Under the pieces are notes generated by a model. It ran no database searches and had not been told where the DNA came from. It saw only the letters and a program-made list of their open reading frames with translations. Positions 1-6,503 of a stretch of 51,891 nucleotides of DNA are shown here, one piece after another. The stretch is from assembly GCA_017622795.1 (NCBI GenBank), contig JAGAQI010000028.1:1-51891 (forward strand), given 5' to 3'. Each line of letters opens with the position of its first letter. The stretch's first letter is position 1. The stretch is from Lachnospiraceae bacterium (GTDB taxonomy: Bacteria; Bacillota; Clostridia; Lachnospirales; Lachnospiraceae). A program made the position numbers and the translations under genes.

Positions 1-244
<244 letters not shown>

Positions 245-250
245 TTTTAC

Positions 251-279
251 ATATTATCATATGTTAGTAAATAATGCAA
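251..279 (-). promoter_or_regulatory. Sigma-A type promoter of rpsB
   Basis: On the minus strand TTGCAT (279-274) and TAATAT (256-251) are separated by exactly 17 bases, close to the vegetative consensus. Transcription would start near 244. The promoter lies immediately downstream of the fla/che terminator, so rpsB is expressed independently of motility genes. Confidence 0.8.
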
Positions 280-283
280 GTAC

Positions 284-329
284 TTTTTTTCAAAAAAATG
301 GCATCAAAACATTATTTTGCTTTGATGCC
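284..329 (-). terminator. Rho-independent terminator of the fla/che operon
   Basis: The inverted repeat TGGCATCAAA (329-320 on the minus strand) and TTTGATGCCA (308-299) forms a perfect 10-bp stem with a short AT-rich loop. It is followed at once by seven T residues and more T-rich sequence. It begins only a few bases after the stop codon of the last operon gene, so it marks the end of the roughly 35-kb motility transcript. Confidence 0.92.
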
Positions 330-335
330 ATACTG

Positions 336-971
336 CTATCTTCCGGTTAATATCTTTGAAATTTCTTTCAGTGACATGTCGCTGGATAATTGAAATGTTC
401 CGACATTGATATAGTCAGCCAGGTTATTCTTTATTAAATAATCCTTCAGTTTTTCTCCATCTTTTACTATACCGGCCTTTTCTATTTTTTCACATACAAC
501 AGTAGCTGTATTGCCGCGCTCTACCACAATGGTTGCTGTTTTAACAGCAGACTCCGGCTTCTTTGTCGGTGTTGGTTCCGGTGTTGGCGTTGCTGTTGGT
601 TCGGTTGTTGGAGTCGGGGTTGGCTCCGGAGTTGGAGTTGCTGTCAATATCGGTTCTGCAGTAGGTTCCGGGGGCGTTGTCGGAGTTGGTGTAGCCTTCT
701 TCGTAGGGACCGGCGTATCCGACGGTTCCGGTATCGGAGTATCAGTAACTGTAAGCTCCGGAGCCTTTGTTGGCGCAGGAGTTTCGTTTTCCAAAAGATC
801 CTTCAGCCCGATAGAATTGGATTCCTGTTCCGATGCTTTGCTATATCCCAGTTCTTCTGCTCTTTTTATTATCTCTTCATCAGACATTTTTGACGGGGCG
901 GCAAAAATAAATACAAGCGCCGTAATTAAAATTCCGAATCCGAGACCTCTTAAATAATACTTCTGTTTCAT
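336..971 (-). CDS. Membrane protein with Pro/Thr stalk and YceG/MltG N-terminal-like domain
   Basis: A 211-residue protein and the last gene of the motility operon. Residues 8-25 form one transmembrane segment or uncleaved signal anchor. A short charged region follows, then a low-complexity stalk (about residues 64-143) built from TPTPEP-type units. The C-terminal 65 residues (VVERGNTATVVCEKIEKAGI ... YLIKNNLADYINVGTFQLSSDMSLKEISKIL) resemble the LysM-like N-terminal domain of YceG/MltG endolytic transglycosylases. The catalytic YceG domain is absent, so it probably binds rather than cuts peptidoglycan. By position it may work at the wall near the flagellum. The domain resemblance is moderate; the function is inference. 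Confidence 0.7.
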   Translation of the reverse strand: MKQKYYLRGLGFGILITALVFIFAAPSKMSDEEIIKRAEELGYSKASEQESNSIGLKDLLENETPAPTKAPELTVTDTPIPEPSDTPVPTKKATPTPTTPPEPTAEPILTATPTPEPTPTPTTEPTATPTPEPTPTKKPESAVKTATIVVERGNTATVVCEKIEKAGIVKDGEKLKDYLIKNNLADYINVGTFQLSSDMSLKEISKILTGR

Positions 972-995
972 TCTAACATCTTCCTGTTGTTCTAT

Positions 996-1727
996 TTATG
1001 CTCCGTAAAGGTCCACAATTAATTTAACTTCGCCCTGTCCCATTCCCATCATCTTGGAAATTTCAAGAACGCTTTTACCTTGTTTATGAAGCTTTAAAAC
1101 CTCTTCCTGACGACGGTCTGCCTGCATAAGCTCAGCAAATTCCAATTGTCCGTCTTCCTGGTTCTCAATTGCTTTTACCGGAGCTGTTGTTTTAGCAGGT
1201 TCCGCTTTAACTGTTGTTTTTGTTGTACTTCTTTTCGTTTCCGTCTTTTTTCCTTTTTCCGAAGAAGTTGATTTCGGCTCATCACTTTTTTGTATGGAAG
1301 CTTTCATTTGCTTTGTCAGCTTAATGATATCTCCAACCACTTCCTGCATTTCCTGCTTTTCCTTATCAAATTGCTGTACGGTCTGTTTAATTTCATCTTC
1401 TTTTTTATTTAACATATCATACAGAAATACCACTTCTTTATGGTTGGTATCAATTTTTTCAAGGATTTGCGTAGAAAAATCATTCACAGACATGATTTTT
1501 TCGTTTGATATTTTACTTAAATAATCATCCGTTCTGATAACTACCTCTTCGGATTTTTCTTCCATAATGCGTTCTGCATAAGTATTGATTTCTTGCTTAT
1601 ACCCTTCCAACACTTCTTCAGGAAGCAAAAGGGTAGCGTCGGATTTTTTTTCTTTTCCGCCAACAAAACAGCTGGCAATCAAAATTCCGACGCCTAAAAG
1701 AACAAATATAAGTTCTACCGGTGACAT
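996..1727 (-). CDS. DUF6115-type membrane-anchored coiled-coil protein, SwrB-like position
   Basis: A 243-residue protein. Residues 3-20 form an N-terminal membrane anchor. A long charged, predicted coiled-coil part (about 30-150) and a Lys/Thr-rich linker (about 150-190) follow. A compact C-terminal block (about 205-243, EEVLKLHKQGKSVLEISKMM) looks like a helix-turn-helix. The architecture (single membrane anchor, charged middle, HTH-like end) and the position between sigD and rpsB match Bacillus SwrB, which promotes flagellar type III export activation. I would call it DUF6115 family with fair certainty; equivalence to SwrB is an inference. The ribosome site GGGGG lies just before the ATG, 12 bases after the preceding gene. 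Confidence 0.72.
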   Translation of the reverse strand: MSPVELIFVLLGVGILIASCFVGGKEKKSDATLLLPEEVLEGYKQEINTYAERIMEEKSEEVVIRTDDYLSKISNEKIMSVNDFSTQILEKIDTNHKEVVFLYDMLNKKEDEIKQTVQQFDKEKQEMQEVVGDIIKLTKQMKASIQKSDEPKSTSSEKGKKTETKRSTTKTTVKAEPAKTTAPVKAIENQEDGQLEFAELMQADRRQEEVLKLHKQGKSVLEISKMMGMGQGEVKLIVDLYGA

Positions 1728-1739
1728 AATGTTCCCCCA

Positions 1740-2057
1740 TTAAATTGTAATTTCAAATGTACAACCGTACATTTTTTTTCTATCTTCTTTTTCCTGCTCT
1801 TCTTTTTTCTTTCGTTCTTTTTCCTGCTGTTTTGCATAGGCATTATTGCCTTTTTCTTTTGCATCGTATTTGAAAGGAGTTTCGTCTTTTGAATCGGCTT
1901 TTTCTGTCCGCTGCATTTTCTGCTCGTTCTGCTGCTGCACAGTAACAGCTATTTGAGACTGCTGTGCATTTTCTTTCTGCATCTGGGCAGTACGGAATAA
2001 AGAAACCTCCTGCGATTTTGGAGCCATAGCTAATGCTTCATATGGTGTAATCGCCAT
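1740..2057 (-). CDS. Small charged flagellar-operon protein of unknown function
   Basis: A 105-residue, highly charged protein without membrane segments. The N-terminus (MAITPYEALAMAPKSQEVSL) is followed by Gln-rich sequence. The middle and C-terminal parts are Lys/Glu-rich and likely a single long helix (EKERKKKEEQEKEDRKK), ending in a short hydrophobic strand FEITI. It has an excellent AAGGAGG ribosome site and fits tightly between fapA and the DUF6115 gene, so it is surely translated. I do not recognise a named family. Small proteins of this style are seen near the sigD end of clostridial motility operons, but no function is assigned. Confidence 0.7.
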   Translation of the reverse strand: MAITPYEALAMAPKSQEVSLFRTAQMQKENAQQSQIAVTVQQQNEQKMQRTEKADSKDETPFKYDAKEKGNNAYAKQQEKERKKKEEQEKEDRKKMYGCTFEITI

Positions 2058-2089
2058 AAAAAACGCCTCCTTTCCAATACTTTAATGAT

Positions 2090-3694
2090 TTACATATAAC
2101 TTTCCATTTTTACATCGCCCTGAACTTTAGCAAAGCGGCAATAAGAAGTTTCATTTTTCACGTAATAAACAGCGTTTGAGATAGTTAATTTAACACCGGG
2201 ATGCGCTGTACTGCTAACTTTGACAATTCCGCCCTCATAGCTGTCTATGGTTTCTTTTAATACCTTCATACGTTCAATAAGTTCTTCTTCATACTTTTCC
2301 AGTCGTTCTTTTGTGGCATTTGCCTGTTTAAACTGCAAAAGCTTATCCGGAGCAAGTTTTTCACCAAGCTTGATTCGTTTTGCCAAAGCCATCAGAACCT
2401 GCATGTTCTTTTCCTGTTCAGCTTTAATATTTTCCTGCTCTTTGCCTAGTTCATGATATTCCGTAATAATAGCCGGTTCAATACCAACTTCAATATTGGT
2501 CATGGTACCCATGGAAGAACCGATTGTTTTAGCGGAAACCATCGTGCCGGACCGGATATTTCCACCGGTGATAAAGCCTTTTTTACCGTCTACCGTAATA
2601 TCTCCTTTTGCAGACACATTACTATGCATGATAGCATCTGCAGATACATAACCTCCTGCTTCCACTGTTGCACTTTCAATAAATCTGGAAATTACATTTC
2701 CGTTAGCTTTTAAAACACCACGGTCCATGCCCTGAATACCACGTTTTAAAATGATATGGCCGCCGGCACGTAAATTAGCACCTTCTACTACGCCTTCAAC
2801 CACAATATCACCCTTAGCAATAATGCTGAAGCCGGCCAAAACATTACCGTGTACAAGGACATTTCCTTCATATTCAATATCTCCTGTCGAAGTATCTACA
2901 TTTGCAGGTACTTCATACATATTAGAAACGAAAACCTGCTCTCCTTCCACGGTTGCATGTCCGTTTACTTCGGAATACGCTTTTAATCCGTCTTCGGAAA
3001 GCTTAATATTTTTACCGACACGCAGTATTTTTTGTTTCACCTTTACCGGACGCAGCAAGCCGCCGCATACATCAATACCCGGCTTGCCTTGTACGGCAGG
3101 CTTTAATTCTGCCAATAAGTCTCCGGCAGAAACCGTACTAATCATATCTAAATGATGGAAGTCAACACTACCGTCTTCGTTTACTCTTGGCTTCTGGGTT
3201 AAATCTGTATTAAAGAAAAACGTAATTTCCGCATCAGAACCCTCTACCTGTTTTGTTGCTTCTGCAAGGATTAATGTTTCCTCATATTGTCTGTTATTTA
3301 AGAAATCTGCAATCGTGGCTTCCACAACACCGTATTTTACACCGCTTCTTACCATTTCAGAAATAATATCGTCTCTGTCCAGCAAACGTCCACCCTCTGT
3401 CGGTGGGTAAAAGCGCCCTTTTACACTGAGCCTGTCTGCCATAATGGTGACAACAACCGTTTCATTTACAGGTTCGATTTGCTCTTTTTTTATTAAGACT
3501 TCACGGACGGACAATAATGGTTTTTTTAATTCTTCTCTTACGATAACCTTTTCATAACCGCCGGGAATTACTTTATCCAAGTAGGATTCTACTTCGTCAA
3601 TAATCAGGTTTCTTCCGCCATCCACCGGTGGATACAGGGTAAGAAATGTACCGTTAGGACGTATACTTAATTTTATATATGCGCTCTTTGCCAT
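2090..3694 (-). CDS. FapA-family (DUF342) flagellar assembly protein A
   Basis: A 534-residue protein. The N-terminal half (about 1-245) carries the FapA N-domain, with two repeats containing the motif PPxxGGR (PPVDGGR near 23, PPTEGGR near 97). A glycine/valine-rich parallel beta-helix follows (about 250-400, GNVLVHGNVLAGFSI type strands). Then come a coiled coil (about 415-490) and a short beta end. DUF342/FapA proteins are widespread next to sigD in Firmicutes. In Vibrio a FapA protein affects FlhF placement and flagellation. The AGGAGG ribosome site overlaps the end of sigD, so the two are translationally coupled. Confidence 0.88.
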   Translation of the reverse strand: MAKSAYIKLSIRPNGTFLTLYPPVDGGRNLIIDEVESYLDKVIPGGYEKVIVREELKKPLLSVREVLIKKEQIEPVNETVVVTIMADRLSVKGRFYPPTEGGRLLDRDDIISEMVRSGVKYGVVEATIADFLNNRQYEETLILAEATKQVEGSDAEITFFFNTDLTQKPRVNEDGSVDFHHLDMISTVSAGDLLAELKPAVQGKPGIDVCGGLLRPVKVKQKILRVGKNIKLSEDGLKAYSEVNGHATVEGEQVFVSNMYEVPANVDTSTGDIEYEGNVLVHGNVLAGFSIIAKGDIVVEGVVEGANLRAGGHIILKRGIQGMDRGVLKANGNVISRFIESATVEAGGYVSADAIMHSNVSAKGDITVDGKKGFITGGNIRSGTMVSAKTIGSSMGTMTNIEVGIEPAIITEYHELGKEQENIKAEQEKNMQVLMALAKRIKLGEKLAPDKLLQFKQANATKERLEKYEEELIERMKVLKETIDSYEGGIVKVSSTAHPGVKLTISNAVYYVKNETSYCRFAKVQGDVKMESYM

Positions 3695-3702
3695 TATTCC
3701 TC

Positions 3703-4470
3703 CTAAAAAAATAACTCAATATTTGCTCCCAGCTTTAAGCGAAGCTTCTGAATTGCCTTTGTATGAAGCTGTGAAATTCTGGATTCGGAAACCTCTAATA
3801 CAGCACTGATTTCCTTTAAAGTCAACTCTTCATAATAATACAGTAATATAACTTTTTTCTCTTTTTCCGTCAGAGATTCCAAGGTTTCCAGTAAGATCTG
3901 ACGAACTTCCTGTTTTTCATAAATCTGTTCCGGCTGATGATATTCTTCCGCGCCATCAGCAATGGAACTGATACCACCCTCATTTCCCTGTTCCATATAA
4001 TCATCCAGGGAAATCAAACCGGCAGCTTTTGTCTGATTCTGCCAGGAATCTAACTCATCCACAGAAATTTCAAGTTCTGCAGCAATTTCTTCATCCGTTG
4101 CAAAACGACCGGTTTCTGCTTCAATTTTATTGTATGCCGCATCAATTCTTTTCTGTTTTTGACGAACGGTACGCGGCAGCCAGTCCATTTTTCTTATTTG
4201 GTCTAAAATAGAGCCACGGATACGCAAAGATGCATAGGTTTCAAATTTTACACCTTTGCCGTAATCAAACTTATCGATTGCATCAATTAAACCAAAAGTT
4301 CCGTAACCGACAAGGTCATCATACTCCACATTATGACCAAGATACATGCTTAACTTACCTGCAACAATCTTAACGAGACCGGCATATTCGATTATTATTT
4401 TTTCACGCAATTCTGCACTTGGTTTTTTTGAAAATTCCAACCAAAGCTTTTCTTTGTCGTCCTGACTCAT
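3703..4470 (-). CDS. sigD: RNA polymerase sigma factor SigD/FliA (sigma-28)
   Basis: A 255-residue sigma-70 family protein of FliA/WhiG length. Region 2 (about 40-110) contains YDDLVGYGTFGLIDAIDKFD and the DNA-melting stretch FETYASLRIRGSILDQIRK. Region 3 follows (about 115-160). Region 4 (about 200-248) has the HTH LKEISAVLEVSESRISQLH. It directs RNA polymerase to late flagellar and chemotaxis promoters. It sits near the 3' end of the fla/che operon, as in Bacillus, where this position tunes how many cells become motile. A nine-codon mini-ORF (4467-4496) ends with a TGA that overlaps the ATG. The FlgM anti-sigma gene is not in this window. Confidence 0.96.
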   Translation of the reverse strand: MSQDDKEKLWLEFSKKPSAELREKIIIEYAGLVKIVAGKLSMYLGHNVEYDDLVGYGTFGLIDAIDKFDYGKGVKFETYASLRIRGSILDQIRKMDWLPRTVRQKQKRIDAAYNKIEAETGRFATDEEIAAELEISVDELDSWQNQTKAAGLISLDDYMEQGNEGGISSIADGAEEYHQPEQIYEKQEVRQILLETLESLTEKEKKVILLYYYEELTLKEISAVLEVSESRISQLHTKAIQKLRLKLGANIELFF

Positions 4471-4496
4471 AAACCTTCGACCATGCCTTTCTCCAT
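4467..4496 (-). CDS. Possible mini-ORF coupled to sigD
   Basis: ATG at 4496 opens a nine-residue frame, MEKGMVEGL, whose TGA overlaps the sigD start as ATGA. It begins a few bases after the stop of the preceding gene. The only ribosome-site-like sequence upstream is a weak GGAATAG. It could be a coupling or leader peptide that adjusts sigD translation, or just chance in a short gap. Low certainty. Confidence 0.22.
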   Translation of the reverse strand: MEKGMVEGL

Positions 4497-4501
4497 ACTA
4501 G

Positions 4502-4816
4502 CTATTCCAATGAAATATTTTCATCCGTATCCATTGTTGTCATTTTACTTGCTGCCAGTTCTTCCTGTTCTGCAAGTTCTTTCTGCTTTGCCTCATATTC
4601 TTCCTGCGCAAGCAATGCCGCCCGGTCTTCCGCATCATGATTGATGGATACAATAATTTTCTTAACAATAAGACCAATAATGTAAAAAACAATCAATGTA
4701 GCCAATACAAGTATCAGTGTATGCAGTAAAGTAAACTTGTACACAATACATGCAATACTAATGATGGATCCGGCAGAAAGCATAATAATCAAAGGGATAT
4801 TTTTTCCTTCTTCCAT
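4502..4816 (-). CDS. Small membrane protein of the fla/che operon, unknown
   Basis: A 104-residue protein with two hydrophobic segments (about 8-26 and 30-54), probably a membrane hairpin. A charged Glu/Ala/Lys-rich helical tail follows (about 58-95), with stretches such as EEYEAKQKELAEQEELAA. A strong GGGAGGGG ribosome site precedes the ATG. It lies between cheD and sigD with short spacers. I do not recognise a family. The topology would leave the charged tail in the cytoplasm, suitable for contact with a flagellar or chemotaxis partner, but that is only a guess. Confidence 0.7.
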   Translation of the reverse strand: MEEGKNIPLIIMLSAGSIISIACIVYKFTLLHTLILVLATLIVFYIIGLIVKKIIVSINHDAEDRAALLAQEEYEAKQKELAEQEELAASKMTTMDTDENISLE

Positions 4817-4836
4817 GAGTAACCCCTCCCATTGTA

Positions 4837-5322
4837 TTAAATTTTATACGGAGTTTTTCCAACGGATTTCACTAACAATTCTCCGGTTTCCGGATAAAAT
4901 TCGATGGTTCTACCTGAATTCTTGCCGGTATCTTCAGCAATAATCGGTATCTGCAGTTCTTTTAATTTGTTTTTTGTTGCTTCTACGTTGCGGTCTCCGA
5001 CACGTAACATATCATTATCTGATTTAAAGGCAAACATTTGGGCACCACCGGCAATTTTAGCCACAAGATTTCTTCGCACTGCCCCTAAGGTAACTACCTG
5101 CTTTAATAAATCTTCAATGCCGGTATCGGCAAACTTTGCTCTATTTTCATTGTTTTTTATTTTCGTACTGTCCGGAAGCATAACATGAACCATGCCGCAT
5201 ATCTTTTTTGTCGGATCGTATAATACAACTCCTACACAGGAACCTAATCCCAATGTAGTAATTGCGTCCGGTGGCAAACATACATTCAGCTCCGCCATTC
5301 CTATTTTTATCATATTTCCCAT
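4837..5322 (-). CDS. cheD: Chemoreceptor glutamine deamidase CheD
   Basis: A 161-residue protein. CheD deamidates specific glutamines on methyl-accepting receptors and also regulates the CheC phosphatase. The catalytic cysteine is Cys29 in LGLGSCVGVVLYD and the histidine is His46 in GMVHVMLP. The C-terminal part has the family signature AKIAGGAQMF. The start lies a few bases after the cheC stop, whose AGGA serves as ribosome site. A second in-frame ATG three codons in (MIKIGMAE) is an alternative start. The cheC-cheD pairing matches the Bacillus-type adaptation system. Confidence 0.95.
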   Translation of the reverse strand: MGNMIKIGMAELNVCLPPDAITTLGLGSCVGVVLYDPTKKICGMVHVMLPDSTKIKNNENRAKFADTGIEDLLKQVVTLGAVRRNLVAKIAGGAQMFAFKSDNDMLRVGDRNVEATKNKLKELQIPIIAEDTGKNSGRTIEFYPETGELLVKSVGKTPYKI

Positions 5323-5329
5323 GCTATTT

Positions 5330-5947
5330 TCATCCTATACCAAGAGAAGCCATAATAGCATCATAGGAGGCCATTGTAGGAATCAGTAAAAAGTATCCGC
5401 CAATTTCATTTGCTGCATCCTCGCCAAATTCAGCTTCAATCATTAACGCTTTATCACCAAGCTTTCCGAATTCAATTGCAGGTACACTTAAAATCGCACC
5501 CGCCATATCCATCGCCATGTACGGTACACTTGCCTGAATCGTCAGTCTTGTTAGATCAGACAGGGAAGAAAGATACGCGCCTGTAATAATATTTCCGATT
5601 TCCTGTAAGCAGGACATTTGCATCTCATCTAAAGAACCGCTTCTGTCTACTTCCATAAACATCAGTTTTTCAATCAGATTATAAGCAGCTTCAATTTTCA
5701 TGATAAACATCATCATGCCTTCTACATCTTCAGATAATGTAAGAAGAATACCAACAACTATCGTTTCTTCTCCTCCTACTGCCCGGGGAAGTTCATTAAA
5801 ATCCAGCAATGCTGCCTTTGGAACCTTAATATCTACTTTCTGGTTCAACATTTTTGCCAGCGCAGTGGCTGCATTACCGGAACCGATATTACCAATTTCA
5901 CGCAATACGTCAAATTGCATTTCATTTATTACCTGATTATCTGCCAT
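5330..5947 (-). CDS. cheC: CheY-P phosphatase CheC
   Basis: A 205-residue CheC-family protein with two copies of the phosphatase signature: LREIGNIGSGNAATALA near residue 14 and LQEIGNIITGAYLSSLS near 113, each with the conserved Glu and Asn. It removes phosphate from CheY-P and binds CheD, linking signal output to receptor adaptation. The start has a strong AAAGGA ribosome site. A very stable hairpin occupies the gap between this gene and cheW. Confidence 0.95.
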   Translation of the reverse strand: MADNQVINEMQFDVLREIGNIGSGNAATALAKMLNQKVDIKVPKAALLDFNELPRAVGGEETIVVGILLTLSEDVEGMMMFIMKIEAAYNLIEKLMFMEVDRSGSLDEMQMSCLQEIGNIITGAYLSSLSDLTRLTIQASVPYMAMDMAGAILSVPAIEFGKLGDKALMIEAEFGEDAANEIGGYFLLIPTMASYDAIMASLGIG

Positions 5948-5982
5948 TCCAAAGTTCCTTTCCTGCTATATGCATTGAACCA

Positions 5983-6018
5983 ACACAAGCCCGCCCGATT
6001 TTGCCGGGCAGGCTGTGT
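5983..6018 (-). other. Stable GC-rich hairpin between cheW and cheC
   Basis: On the transcript AGCCTGCCCG (6014-6005) pairs with CGGGCGGGCT (5997-5988) in a 10-bp stem with one G-T wobble and a seven-base loop. Past one bulged base, about four more pairs extend it. No T run follows, so it is not a classical terminator. It may protect or define ends of processed che mRNA. Confidence 0.6.
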
Positions 6019-6025
6019 GCGCTAT

Positions 6026-6490
6026 TTATGCATTTTCAGCTTCTTTTTCCATGAAGATTTCACCAATATTCAAAATAGAAATCAGTCTGTCTTCATGTTT
6101 TCCTACGCCGGAAAGATAAGCAGTACGCTCATCATTAATATCTCTGGCAACCTTATCAATCATATCATTGCTTAAGGTTAAAACTTCCTTAACCGCATCA
6201 ACAATAATTCCGACGGAAGCCTGTGCATCCGGCTTAATAATTAAAATTCTTGTTTTATTTGTATACTCTTCTTCTTCAAAGTCAAACTTTAAACGAAGGC
6301 TCATTACCGGAATAACCTCACCACGGAGATTGATAACTCCCTTAAAGAAATTCTGCGCCTTTGGTACTCTGGTAATTCTCTGCATTCTTACAATATTATC
6401 AATATACTGGATATCAATTCCGTACTGTTCATTACCCAATTCAACAACAATATACTGTTTAGAATCCATTGTGGATACATTCTCTGCCAT
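6026..6490 (-). CDS. cheW: Chemotaxis coupling protein CheW
   Basis: A 154-residue SH3-like coupling protein that joins CheA to chemoreceptors in the membrane array. Visible signatures are QYIVVELGNEQYGIDIQYID near the N-terminus, FKGVINLRGEVIPVMSLRLK in the middle and GIIVDAVKEVL later. Two ATGs lie two codons apart. The AGGAGG is too close to the first and ideally spaced for the second (MAENV), so the second is chosen. It follows cheA by 13 bases. Confidence 0.95.
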   Translation of the reverse strand: MAENVSTMDSKQYIVVELGNEQYGIDIQYIDNIVRMQRITRVPKAQNFFKGVINLRGEVIPVMSLRLKFDFEEEEYTNKTRILIIKPDAQASVGIIVDAVKEVLTLSNDMIDKVARDINDERTAYLSGVGKHEDRLISILNIGEIFMEKEAENA

Positions 6491-6503
6491 AATCATCTAC
6501 CTC

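Noticed and set aside
511-957. 148-residue plus-strand Gly/Val-rich frame
   Set aside because: It is the antisense shadow of the TPTPEP repeats; the Gly/Val bias comes from the complement of Pro/Thr codons.
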